From Fluviicola sp. (lineage in GTDB: Bacteria; Bacteroidota; Bacteroidia; Flavobacteriales_D; Crocinitomicaceae), in contig NVXP01000001.1 in assembly GCA_002733985.1 (NCBI GenBank), forward strand, positions 15,443-63,179: a stretch of 47,737 bases of DNA, in the 5' to 3' direction. Under the pieces are notes generated by a model. That model had not been told where the DNA came from. It saw only the letters and a program-made list of their open reading frames with translations, and ran no database searches. Shown in pieces: positions 33,925 to 42,239 of the stretch. A program made the translations under genes and the position numbers. Every line of letters starts with the position of its first letter. Position 1 is the first letter of the stretch.

Positions 33925-34148
33925 TAGCTCTCCATTTTTTGGAGCACCTTTTCATGTAGAACTTGGAGAGATGTTACGTTTTTCAATTCTTCATAACTCA
34001 TTAGCACATCAAAATGTTCATCAATCGTGCTAACAACAATCAATGATTGCATTGAAGTCCACTCGTCGATTACATTAAACGCAGATGCAAAGGAACCAAC
34101 AAATTGTTCCTGAATCAATCCTTCAAAAAAAGAAAAACTCTTATCCAT
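33924..34148 (-). CDS. Acyl carrier protein
   Basis: A 74-residue, mostly helical acidic protein of normal ACP size. The phosphopantetheine site lies in DEWTSMQSLIVVSTIDEHFD: Ser32 is flanked as TSM instead of the usual DSL, but the following hydrophobic helix and EHF pattern are typical. The atypical site suggests recognition by a dedicated partner, most likely the KAS III translated from the overlapping downstream gene (TAATG). It is the first gene of the operon 34148-31448. Confidence 0.82.
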   Translation of the reverse strand: MDKSFSFFEGLIQEQFVGSFASAFNVIDEWTSMQSLIVVSTIDEHFDVLMSYEELKNVTSLQVLHEKVLQKMES

Positions 34149-34275
34149 TCTATCAAAAATCTCCCAAGATGCAGTGTGGTAGGAAGTGTTTCAAAGATAG
34201 CATTTATTGGCAATGTTAGGGTCATAAATTGGTTTTGATCCTTTGTAGACAATTGTAGTTTAAGTAATCAATCGG

Positions 34276-34306
34276 TTCGATAAAATTCATAAATTATTTA
34301 CTTTTG
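34276..34306 (+). promoter_or_regulatory. Candidate promoter of the TPR-protein gene
   Basis: TACTTTTG at 34299-34306 is a perfect TAnnTTTG -7 element. TTC at 34276-34278, one base off TTG, lies 20 bases upstream. The pair ends 35 bases before the ATG at 34342. Only the -7 half is strong. Confidence 0.4.
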
Positions 34307-34341
34307 AAAGAAACTGACATTATAGATAAAAGAATAGAAGT

Positions 34342-35604
34342 ATGAAAACTGCATTAGTTACATTTTTGATTATCGGGCTTAGTTTTTTAACATTTGGGCA
34401 AAGCACGTCTAGTTTACAATTTACCCTAAATGGAAACCCTATTATCGACGGTGATATCGTTGACGTTCATTCTTTTAAAGACCTGAAAATTGAACTAAGT
34501 AAGGAGGACGAGGGAATGTTTAATCAATTAGAATTACAATTCGTGGTTATTCCATTCAATATGCAGGTACTTGTCTTCAAACAGAAGGTTAGTGATTTGC
34601 ATAAGATCAACATAGATGAGATGCTTACCTATCAGTCAATATTACCTGCTCAAATTTCACATGTTCAGTTAAACATATTACTTGAAGAAGTAGTACAAAG
34701 TTCTATTACCGTATTTACTCGGAAACTAGAAACTCCAGCAGATTATTTCCAAGAATTTATATCTCACGCGGAAGCTGGAAATGCTGAAATGGCCATTTGG
34801 AATTTGGATCAAGCTTTACAATTAGACCCCGAAAATATTGAATACCTAAATGCTCGCGCACAGTTTTATTGGGAAACTGGAGATCATGAAACATCACTTC
34901 AATTATTTGATGATCTCTTAAATGAAAAACCAAATTACATGTCACATAGCTATTTAGGACAAATATATATGAGTCAAAATAATTTCAGTAAAGCGAGTGA
35001 GCACTATTTAAAATCAATCGAGCACACAAAAAATGATGCTGAGGTTTCGGAAAGTTATACGATGCTCGGTACAATAGAACTCATTCAGTACCATTACGAA
35101 ACTGCTTACTCTAACTACAAGACAGCCCTGAAATACAACGCAACGAACATCGGTGCGCTAAATAATATTGCAAGTGTATGTGATGAAGTAGGCAAGCAAG
35201 ATGAAAAAGTGGGCTACTTTCAACGTGTTATTGATGCCGACTCGAGTTTTTATTTAATTCATGTAAATATCGGTTTCCACTATTTAGGAGAGGAAAAATT
35301 CGAGAAGGCACTGAGCGAATTCAATCAAGTACTTGCAATTGATTCCACAGAAGCGGCGACCTTGAATAACAAATCGTTTGCCTTGTTAAAATTGAATCGC
35401 TTAGATGAGGCCATTCAGTTTGTGAATATGTCACTTAGCTATGGGCCATTAAACTCGTACGCATTCAGAAATCGGGCATTAATCCAATTAGAATTGGGCA
35501 AGAATAAATTGGCATGCGAAGACTTAAATCAGGCCTTAGAATTAAAGTTTACTGAACAATATGGGAACGAGGTAAACGAACTAATGGAGAAGAATTGTCC
35601 CTAA
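34342..35604 (+). CDS. Secreted TPR-repeat protein
   Basis: A 420-residue protein with a signal peptide (about 1-20, ending FLTFGQ). An N-terminal beta-rich region of about 110 residues is unrecognised. From about 130 to the end run seven or eight tetratricopeptide repeats, for example ALQLDPENIEYLNARAQFYW, ASEHYLKSIEHT and ALSEFNQVLAIDS. TPR arrays are protein-binding scaffolds; the partner is unknown. It is expected in the periplasm or on the outer-membrane lipoprotein side, although no lipobox cysteine is seen. It is transcribed alone. Confidence 0.85.
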   Translation: MKTALVTFLIIGLSFLTFGQSTSSLQFTLNGNPIIDGDIVDVHSFKDLKIELSKEDEGMFNQLELQFVVIPFNMQVLVFKQKVSDLHKINIDEMLTYQSILPAQISHVQLNILLEEVVQSSITVFTRKLETPADYFQEFISHAEAGNAEMAIWNLDQALQLDPENIEYLNARAQFYWETGDHETSLQLFDDLLNEKPNYMSHSYLGQIYMSQNNFSKASEHYLKSIEHTKNDAEVSESYTMLGTIELIQYHYETAYSNYKTALKYNATNIGALNNIASVCDEVGKQDEKVGYFQRVIDADSSFYLIHVNIGFHYLGEEKFEKALSEFNQVLAIDSTEAATLNNKSFALLKLNRLDEAIQFVNMSLSYGPLNSYAFRNRALIQLELGKNKLACEDLNQALELKFTEQYGNEVNELMEKNCP

Positions 35605-35791
35605 TAAAAGAATTTAGAAACAGCTTCCTCTATTCCTCAACCTTCTGCGTTGTTCAAGTTAATGTTGCGATGGATCTTCATGTTTTAAGCTTACAACTCC
35701 TTACTTAAGGTCGTAATACCATTCTGTTACTATTCTTTATTTTCACGTTTCATTATCCCGATAGCTACGAGAAAATTCACTAATATTAACT

Positions 35792-36589
35792 ATGTTAACG
35801 ACTCCGCTTTACCTTCCTGTTCCCACGGACTATCCCACAGGAATTGTAGCGTTGTTTATTTTCGGTCCAATTGTAATTGGGTTGAGCCTCTATTTTTATT
35901 CCACTCGGCACATGCGTTTGTGGAGAAGGGGAATCTATCCACCATCATTGAAATTTTCGCAGGACAACCTATTGGAGGCGTATCTTTCATTGAGCGCTAG
36001 GATGCTAGAAAATGAAAAAGGAAAGCGCGGTATACAGGTTCAGTTTATCAATAGATATTTCAATAGGTATTTCCCAATGGCGAATTATAATTTCGCTGAT
36101 TCCTTGGTTTTTTCGATGCGTCACCCGATTCAACTTCCATCTGTTTGCGGCTGGTTAAACACCCAACTTGCGAAGGAAAGTGAACGAGCTCAGGTATTAT
36201 TTTTTCTCGCTGGGATTGCCTCATTGAATGGTAACATTAGAGCGCGCGAACGTTCATTCTTAGAAAATATTAGATTGGAATTATCCATTTCAAAGGAAAT
36301 TTTGGAGCATATTTATTCGGTGTATGCATCGTTTAACGCTCATTTTGAAGAACGGAAATCCCAACGACCAATGCGGAAGAGTACGCGGGTCGATTTGTAT
36401 CGAAAAATCATGGGTATTTCTGCTTCTGATGATGAGAAAGTACTAAAGAAAGCGTATCGAAAGTTGGCGAAGATGTATCATCCGGACACTATTGTGAATG
36501 GGACTGAAGCTCAAAAGAAAATGGCTGAGGATAAATTTCTGGAGATCCAGAACGCATATGAGTTTTTGCTAGGTGATTTGAAGAAGTAG
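35792..36589 (+). CDS. Membrane-anchored DnaJ-domain protein, DjlA-like
   Basis: A 265-residue protein with an N-terminal membrane helix (about 16-36), a central all-helical region resembling a TerB-like domain (LFFLAGIASLNGNIRARERS near 140) and a C-terminal J domain (about 205-265). The J domain contains LKKAYRKLAKMYHPD, with the HPD motif that activates Hsp70, followed by the AEDKFLEIQNAYEFLL helix. The order TM, TerB-like, J is that of DjlA, a co-chaperone of DnaK. It probably recruits DnaK to the inner membrane. It converges with the MORN gene; a short 8-bp tandem repeat lies between them. Confidence 0.85.
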   Translation: MLTTPLYLPVPTDYPTGIVALFIFGPIVIGLSLYFYSTRHMRLWRRGIYPPSLKFSQDNLLEAYLSLSARMLENEKGKRGIQVQFINRYFNRYFPMANYNFADSLVFSMRHPIQLPSVCGWLNTQLAKESERAQVLFFLAGIASLNGNIRARERSFLENIRLELSISKEILEHIYSVYASFNAHFEERKSQRPMRKSTRVDLYRKIMGISASDDEKVLKKAYRKLAKMYHPDTIVNGTEAQKKMAEDKFLEIQNAYEFLLGDLKK

Positions 36590-36605
36590 GTAGGATGGAT
36601 TTATT

Positions 36606-36645
36606 GGATAGTTGGATAGTTGGATAGTTGGATAGTTGGATAGTT
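36606..36645. repeat. Five perfect copies of an 8-bp unit
   Basis: GGATAGTT is repeated five times without error at 36606-36645, then breaks off as GGAAG. The array fills the gap between the convergent DnaJ-type and MORN-repeat genes. A looser array of related 8-base units lies at 39391-39434. Perfect short repeats change length readily by slippage. Confidence 0.9.
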
Positions 36646-36651
36646 GGAAGA

Positions 36652-37650
36652 TCAAATTTTCGTGTAACTGATGAGAACATCATTTTTAAATACGCACCGC
36701 AACTTAGTACCACTGCCAGATGTATAAATTCCAACTCCGACTTTCAAGTTGTTCTTCCAAACGCCACTGTACTTACCACCATTAGATTGGTAATATACAC
36801 CGCGACCGTTCTTTTTTCCATTCTTAAACAGCCCGTGGTATTTTTCACCATTTGAATAAACGCGTTTTGCATTTCCATGGAAGGTGTTACCTAAAAACTG
36901 ACCTGTGTAACTCCCGCCGTCAGCCCATCGGAAAGTTCCGTTACCACTTTTTTCATTACTCTTGAATTCTCCTTCGTACTTATCCCCGTTCGCGTATTTG
37001 TAAATCCCGAACCCTTTTTTTTTGCCGTTGATGTATGCTCCTTTATAGGAATTACCATTTACGTAGCTTCGATATCCTTCTCCATGAAAAGAATCATTCT
37101 TAAAATTACCAGAATAAGTACTTCCATTCTCCCATCTGAACAAACCTTTACCATGTTTCTTACCGTGCCAAAAGCTTCCTTCATAAGAATCGCCATTACT
37201 AGAGTTTAATACCCCATGACCTTCTTTTAATCCATATTTCCACTGGCCGATATATTTCCAACCATCTGTAGACGTATATACCCCTTTACCATTGCGCATA
37301 TTGTTTTGAAAAGTCCCGACATACAAATCTCCATTTGCATAGGTATACGTCCCTTTTCCTGCTTTCTTGTAATTGAAAAAAAATCCTTTGTAAACAGCCC
37401 CATTTGCGTAATAATACGTTCCAGCTCCTGTCATAGCGCCATCTTTCCAAGTACCTACATACTTATCTCCGCCCTTGTTTGTATAAGTTCCTCTACCGTT
37501 TGAAAGTCCATCCAACCATTGTCCTACATACTTTTCACCTTTTTCATTGATGTAAACACCAAAACCTTCTTCACAATCACCTGAAAGACATCCAGCTGCG
37601 AAAGAAGAAAGCAAGGGAAAAAGAAAAGTAACGAAAAGAATTATTCGCAT
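36652..37650 (-). CDS. Secreted MORN-repeat protein
   Basis: A 332-residue protein with a signal peptide (about 1-19) followed by twelve back-to-back 23-residue MORN repeats, each of the form YxGxWKxGxxxGxGxYxxxxGxx. Examples are YVGTWKDGAMTGAGTYYYANG and YKGAYINGKKKGFGIYKYANG (shown in part). MORN repeats form an elongated beta-meander that binds lipids or proteins. The protein is probably periplasmic or surface-exposed. A CLSGDCEEGFG segment just after the signal peptide carries two cysteines that could pair. Confidence 0.9.
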   Translation of the reverse strand: MRIILFVTFLFPLLSSFAAGCLSGDCEEGFGVYINEKGEKYVGQWLDGLSNGRGTYTNKGGDKYVGTWKDGAMTGAGTYYYANGAVYKGFFFNYKKAGKGTYTYANGDLYVGTFQNNMRNGKGVYTSTDGWKYIGQWKYGLKEGHGVLNSSNGDSYEGSFWHGKKHGKGLFRWENGSTYSGNFKNDSFHGEGYRSYVNGNSYKGAYINGKKKGFGIYKYANGDKYEGEFKSNEKSGNGTFRWADGGSYTGQFLGNTFHGNAKRVYSNGEKYHGLFKNGKKNGRGVYYQSNGGKYSGVWKNNLKVGVGIYTSGSGTKLRCVFKNDVLISYTKI

Positions 37651-38000
37651 AAATGTTTCAAGTATAGATTAATAGACGAAGGACATTGTCAGACCTGACA
37701 GAAAAAATGAAATTTGATTCGCTGTGCTTTTGAATCAGTTGGAAGATATACTTTTTCGGGAAGGTAAATTAGGTTTCATGCCCCGACATAAGGTGGCAGC
37801 GACAAGCAATGGAAAGTATGCTGCGAAGTAGTGCCCTGACCTTCGGGAAGGCAATGCATTGAGCGCTACTTTTTCATGCGAAGGACTAGAACCGTTTGGC
37901 GGTACCGATACCAATCGGATAGGCACAAAAAAAACACCTCCATCCATTCCGATAATTATCGAGAAGGAAGAAGGTGTTTCAAATTTATTAAAGCTTCAGA
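37651..38000. other. Intergenic region with a possible structured repeat element
   Basis: These 350 bases hold no convincing protein gene. Positions 37750-37925 are more GC-rich than the surroundings and dense in small inverted repeats, such as CCTTCGGGAAGG near 37850 and CCGATACCAATCGG near 37905. The wording of the segment resembles interspersed intergenic elements I have seen in related genomes. The last part (37927-37979) is the terminator of ahcY. Confidence 0.45.
37927..37979 (-). terminator. Rho-independent terminator of ahcY
   Basis: Read on the minus strand, AAACACCTTCTTCC pairs with GGATGGAGGTGTTT, followed by a run of eight T. The loop holds the small palindrome CGATAATTATCG. It starts about 20 bases after the ahcY stop codon at 38001. 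Confidence 0.85.
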
Positions 38001-39311
38001 CTAATATCTGTAGTGCTCTGGTTTGAATGGTCCTTTCACATCTACTCCAATGTATGAAGCTTGATCTGGACGCAATTCTGTTAACTCAGCACCAACTTTC
38101 GCAAGGTGTAAGAATGCAACTTTTTCATCCAAGTGCTTAGGAAGCATGTAAACGTCATTTTCGTATGCATCAGTGTTGTTCCACAATTCTAATTGAGCCA
38201 ATGTTTGGTTCGTGAAAGAATTTGACATTACGAATGATGGGTGTCCTGTTGCACATCCCAAGTTTACTAAACGTCCTTCTGCAAGCAAAATGATGTCTTT
38301 TCCGTTGATTGTGTACATATCAACTTGTGGCTTGATTTCAATTTTTGTTGAACCGTACTTATCGTTCAACCATCCCATATCGATTTCATTATCGAAGTGA
38401 CCGATGTTACAAACGATTGTTTTATCGCGCATTGCTTCAAAGTGATGTCCTTGAACGATGTCTTTGTTACCAGTAGTCGTTACAACGATATCTACTTTGT
38501 CAACAACATTTTCCAATTTACGAACTTCGAAACCGTCCATTGCTGCTTGAAGCGCACAAATTGGATCAACTTCCGTCACGATTACACGTGCTCCAGCTCC
38601 TTGCAATGATGCAGCAGAACCTTTACCAACGTCTCCGTATCCACAAACAACAGCAACTTTTCCTGCCATCATTGTGTCAGTTGCACGACGAATCGCATCA
38701 ACTAATGATTCTTTACATCCGTATTTGTTATCGAATTTTGATTTAGTAACTGAATCATTAACGTTGATTGCAGGCATAACCAATGTTCCGTTTTTCTTAC
38801 GTTCGTACAAACGGTGAACTCCTGTTGTAGTTTCTTCAGACAATCCTTTGATGTCTTTTGTCAACTCAGGGTAACGATCGAAAACCATGTTAGTCAAATC
38901 ACCACCATCATCCAAAATCATGTTCAATGGTTGACCGTCTTTAAATGCGAATAATGTTTGTTCGATACACCAATCAAATTCTTCGTCGTTCATCCCTTTC
39001 CAAGCATAAACTGGTACTCCAGTTGCAGCAATTGCTGCTGCTGCTTGATCTTGTGTAGAGAAAATATTACAAGAAGACCAAGTAACTTCTGCTCCTAATG
39101 CTGTCAATGTTTCAATTAAAACCGCTGTTTGGATAGTCATGTGTAGACATCCAGCGATACGCGCACCAGCCAAAGGCTTAGACGCTCCATACTCCTCACG
39201 AAGAGACATTAATCCTGGCATTTCTGCTTCGGCAATATTCATCTCTTTTCTACCCCAATCAGCAAGGCTAATGTCCTTTACTTTATACTGTACTTTTTCT
39301 GTTGTACTCAT
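38001..39311 (-). CDS. ahcY: Adenosylhomocysteinase
   Basis: A 436-residue enzyme that reversibly splits S-adenosylhomocysteine into adenosine and homocysteine, removing the product of methyltransferases and radical SAM-linked methylations. It has the substrate motif [17 protein letters not shown], the catalytic region [15 protein letters not shown], the NAD-binding loop [12 protein letters not shown] and the C-terminal [24 protein letters not shown] type ending in (HYRY), which contributes to the neighbouring subunit's cofactor site. Length and motifs are normal for the family. It is monocistronic with a clear terminator and a likely Bacteroidota promoter. Confidence 0.98.
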   Translation of the reverse strand: MSTTEKVQYKVKDISLADWGRKEMNIAEAEMPGLMSLREEYGASKPLAGARIAGCLHMTIQTAVLIETLTALGAEVTWSSCNIFSTQDQAAAAIAATGVPVYAWKGMNDEEFDWCIEQTLFAFKDGQPLNMILDDGGDLTNMVFDRYPELTKDIKGLSEETTTGVHRLYERKKNGTLVMPAINVNDSVTKSKFDNKYGCKESLVDAIRRATDTMMAGKVAVVCGYGDVGKGSAASLQGAGARVIVTEVDPICALQAAMDGFEVRKLENVVDKVDIVVTTTGNKDIVQGHHFEAMRDKTIVCNIGHFDNEIDMGWLNDKYGSTKIEIKPQVDMYTINGKDIILLAEGRLVNLGCATGHPSFVMSNSFTNQTLAQLELWNNTDAYENDVYMLPKHLDEKVAFLHLAKVGAELTELRPDQASYIGVDVKGPFKPEHYRY

Positions 39312-39343
39312 ATTGTAATTGTATAATTTCTTATTTCGAGATG

Positions 39344-39374
39344 CAAAGTTACGAAGTTCCTTTGTGAATAGGAA
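39344..39374 (-). promoter_or_regulatory. Candidate promoter of ahcY
   Basis: On the minus strand TAACTTTG (39351-39344) is a perfect TAnnTTTG -7 element, 20 bases after TTC (39374-39372), one base off the TTG of the -33 box. It lies about 33 bases before the ahcY ATG. Confidence 0.45.
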
Positions 39375-39390
39375 ATCTTAATAACAATGG

Positions 39391-39434
39391 ATTGTTAGAT
39401 CACTTGATTATTAGATTGTTGGATTGTCGGATTG
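39391..39434. repeat. Degenerate 8-bp tandem repeat
   Basis: Units ATTGTTAG, ATTATTAG, ATTGTTGG, ATTGTCGG and ATTG follow one another with a small interruption (TCACTTG). They resemble the 8-base unit GGATAGTT repeated at 36606-36645, suggesting one class of simple repeat seeds these gaps. Confidence 0.6.
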
Positions 39435-39735
39435 ACATAGAATAGTAGACAAAAGGCATTTGAACGAGAAACTAACATGGTTTGGGTTTTGAAGGGCTGG
39501 AGGGATGATACTGTGCAAAGGTTCGTCCTAATTGATTTAATCAACGAGCCGTTTTCTAAGCACAAGGTCCACATTTGGATCAAAAATCAATTTCAAAAAG
39601 TCAAAGTAGCATTTCATTAAGTGAACAAATTATGTTGAGTACAATGGCCTACTTTTAATTTAACGATGCCTAAATCGTTAAGGTGCAAGTCGAAAAACCT
39701 AACCACAGAGTAGACACTATTCAAATTTTATTAAC

Positions 39736-41061
39736 ATGAAAAATATCAGTTATTTAATTGCTGTCTTTTTGTTTTCAGCGATGAATTCATTTGGACAAAC
39801 AACTACCTTTACTATTCCCACTCCTGTGGGAAGCCCTGGTATAGGCTATCAATCTCTTTCCGGTTGCAAAGGAACAGGAATTGTCCTTGATGACGGCGTA
39901 AGTACGAATACATCAGATGCTTCTGCAATTTGGTGTAACTCTCATACAATTGATCTTAGTCAATCGTTTGAAACACGATTCAATATGCGATTTGGAAATG
40001 TTGGAGCTGGAGCTGCCGATGGAATTACATTTACGCTGCAGCGAGAAGGCCTCGGAGCGCTTGAAGCAACAGGAACTGGTGGACGTCTTGGCGTATCTTC
40101 AAATTGGCTTACTGGAATTGATACTTCGGTGATTATTGAGTTTGATATCTTCGATAATTCGACTGCACAAGGTGATATTGCTCAAAATCATGTTGCCATA
40201 TCCTATAATGGGAATATTCAAAACCCAATCGTTCCTGCTTCGGCAATTACCTTGTCGAATAATATATGGCACGGGGTTCGTATTCATTGGGATGCATGTG
40301 CCAATCAATTAACAGTATGGTTGGATGACGTTGTAGTATCGACACTAAATGCTGATCTCGTAGAAGATGTATTCGGAGGGAATCCTGAGGACGTAATTTT
40401 TGGCTTTACATCCGCTTCTGCCAGTAGTAATACTAGTCATCAAATTTGTTTTGTGGATCATACAGCTACACCTTGTTTGTGCGACGAGATCCCTAATCCA
40501 ACAATGAATTTATTCTCGCCAGTAAATTGCGGTGGCCTTGATGGAACCTGCTGTATTGGTGCAGAAGTTGAAACAAATTCGAGTGTGTCGGGATCTCTTA
40601 TTGTCGATTGGGGAGATGGACATACATCAACAACAAATACACATACTTATTCCAATAGTGGATCTTATGGCGTTACCGCTTATGTCCAATATCATTTATT
40701 ATCTGACCCTAGTAATTGTTGTATAAAAGAGGTTCAAGCGATGGCAATAGTGGAGTGTGGTAAAGGCAAAGGTAAATCTTCTGAAAAGAGTCTCAATGCT
40801 TTGCCCGAAGATAAAGAAGTTACGGTGTATCCAAATCCAATTGAAGCGGGATCAACATTAACCCTAGACCATACTGAAAAGTTAGTTGAATCAACGTTTA
40901 GCGTATTTGATATTAATGGCAAGGAAATCATAAATGTATCGCATGACCCCTCTTCCACTCTTATCGAAATTCAGATTCCCCTGAACTTGGATGAAGGAAT
41001 TTACTTCTTAAAAGATAGTAAAGATCAATTCAACCCCATTAAGTTCTCTGTTCGCAAATAG
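39736..41061 (+). CDS. T9SS-exported lectin-like protein
   Basis: A 441-residue secreted protein. It has a signal peptide (about 1-21, ending SFGQ) and an L-type (legume-like) lectin domain at about 25-245 with NSHTIDLSQSFETRF, AADGITFTLQ and SVIIEFDIFDN motifs. A PKD-like segment (VDWGDGHTSTTNTHTYSNSG) follows. The C-terminal sorting domain of about 75 residues contains VTVYPNPIEAG and ends KFSVRK. Such domains direct proteins through the type IX secretion system to the cell surface in Bacteroidota. It likely binds carbohydrate at the surface; the sugar is unknown. It is followed by a strong hairpin terminator. Confidence 0.92.
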   Translation: MKNISYLIAVFLFSAMNSFGQTTTFTIPTPVGSPGIGYQSLSGCKGTGIVLDDGVSTNTSDASAIWCNSHTIDLSQSFETRFNMRFGNVGAGAADGITFTLQREGLGALEATGTGGRLGVSSNWLTGIDTSVIIEFDIFDNSTAQGDIAQNHVAISYNGNIQNPIVPASAITLSNNIWHGVRIHWDACANQLTVWLDDVVVSTLNADLVEDVFGGNPEDVIFGFTSASASSNTSHQICFVDHTATPCLCDEIPNPTMNLFSPVNCGGLDGTCCIGAEVETNSSVSGSLIVDWGDGHTSTTNTHTYSNSGSYGVTAYVQYHLLSDPSNCCIKEVQAMAIVECGKGKGKSSEKSLNALPEDKEVTVYPNPIEAGSTLTLDHTEKLVESTFSVFDINGKEIINVSHDPSSTLIEIQIPLNLDEGIYFLKDSKDQFNPIKFSVRK

Positions 41062-41090
41062 CAGTTTAATCTAAATCATATCTAAAAGAG

Positions 41091-41119
41091 AAAAGCGCAT
41101 TTCAATGAAATGCGCTTTT
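41091..41119. terminator. Bidirectional hairpin terminator
   Basis: AAAAGCGCATTTCA (41091-41104) and TGAAATGCGCTTTT (41106-41119) form a perfect 14-base inverted repeat, with A/T runs at both ends. It lies between the convergent lectin and ferrochelatase genes and can serve both. Confidence 0.9.
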
Positions 41120-41209
41120 CTTACTAAAGTAACGGTTAAACTTTATGCTATTGGATCGTATGATGATCCAAAACCGTAGCCGTTCGTATGAATCCAAATG
41201 TGTAATACT

Positions 41210-42238
41210 TTAAATTCTCTCTCGAACCAATTCCTCTAGACCATCAATAAATCGATCGTGGCTATTTGAGCTTGGGACAAGTTGTACTTTTTCTCCGCCG
41301 TGTTCTTTAAAAATCTCTTGGTATTCATCGCCGATTTCGACCAATGTTTCTAGACAATCAGCCACAAACGCCGGACTGAAAACCAATAATCTCTTTGCAC
41401 CTTTCTTTCCTTGCTCTTCAATAACCTTATCAGAGAAAGGCATTAACCATTTTTTGTTTAAACGCGACTGAAAGCAAACAGTATAATCTGCTTCTTTTAA
41501 TCCTAGTTTGTCCACAATCAATCTCGTTGTTGCGTAGCATGTTGCTTTGTAGCAAAATTTATTCGATTCATTTATCTCCGTTTCACAGGGCTGATCTGTA
41601 CATAAAGTTGATCCTTCGTGCACTTTATCGACATGGCGATCTGGTAATCCATGATACGAGAACAAGATATGGTCATAATCTGCGAAAGTGAATTCCTTCG
41701 TACGCTCGATAATCGAATCAATATAGCCTTCATTGTCCCAAAACTGACTGATGACACTCACTTGTGGGACCACCCACCATTTACGAATAATGTCCATTGC
41801 CAAATCGACTGCAGATCCTGTTGAAGCACTTGCGTAATGTGGAAACAATGGTAAAACAACGATGTGATCATAATTTTCGTTCCGCATCCCCTCTAGCACA
41901 TCGTACATTGCCGGATTTTGATAACGCATTGCCATGTGAACGGTTAAATTATCATTCGGAAAGCGTTTTTGTAATTTCTCAACAACAGCTTCAGTGTGTG
42001 TAGTCAAGGGAGAAACTCCACCTGAAAGATCAAACAATTGCTTGTAAATTTTCGCCGATTTTGGCGATCGAAAAGGAACAATAATTCCATTCACCAATAG
42101 TTTTCGTCCCAACCAAGGAAGGTCGATAACACGAGGATCATTTAAAAACTCGCTCAAATAACGACGAACATCGTTTGTTTTAGGACTATCAGGTGTACCC
42201 AATTGAATCAATAGTAGGCCAATTCGTTTTTTCGTCAT
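41210..42238 (-). CDS. hemH: Ferrochelatase
   Basis: A 342-residue enzyme inserting Fe(II) into protoporphyrin IX, the last step of protoheme synthesis. It begins GLLLIQLGTPDSP, has LPLFPHYASASTGSA, the catalytic histidine region FSYHGLPDRHVDK, and a cysteine-containing segment (CTDQPCETE, FCYKATCYATT) typical of Bacteroidota ferrochelatases. FSPAFVADCLETLVEIGDEY gives the conserved C-terminal motif. One base separates it from the substrate-binding protein gene upstream, so the two are probably co-transcribed. Confidence 0.97.
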   Translation of the reverse strand: MTKKRIGLLLIQLGTPDSPKTNDVRRYLSEFLNDPRVIDLPWLGRKLLVNGIIVPFRSPKSAKIYKQLFDLSGGVSPLTTHTEAVVEKLQKRFPNDNLTVHMAMRYQNPAMYDVLEGMRNENYDHIVVLPLFPHYASASTGSAVDLAMDIIRKWWVVPQVSVISQFWDNEGYIDSIIERTKEFTFADYDHILFSYHGLPDRHVDKVHEGSTLCTDQPCETEINESNKFCYKATCYATTRLIVDKLGLKEADYTVCFQSRLNKKWLMPFSDKVIEEQGKKGAKRLLVFSPAFVADCLETLVEIGDEYQEIFKEHGGEKVQLVPSSNSHDRFIDGLEELVRERI

Positions 42239-42239
42239 T

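Larger units (their letters stand above)
39312..39735. other. Divergent intergenic region ahcY / T9SS lectin gene
   Basis: These 424 bases carry the ahcY promoter on the minus strand, a loose 8-bp tandem repeat (39391-39434), and AT-rich sequence before the lectin gene. A TACTTTTA at about 39649 looks like a -7 element but its nearest TTG is only 12 bases upstream. I see no supported gene. Confidence 0.5.

Noticed and set aside
37735-37947. 70-codon minus-strand frame in the gap after the MORN gene
   Set aside because: It runs through the inverted-repeat-rich segment and into the ahcY terminator; the translation looks like noise.
39312-39380. SAM- or SAH-responsive riboswitch before ahcY
   Set aside because: The leader is short and AT-rich and has no stem arrangement of a known SAM or SAH riboswitch.
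39395-39583. 62-codon minus-strand frame before the lectin gene
   Set aside because: Its C-terminus is simply the translated 8-bp repeat, and there is no motif elsewhere.
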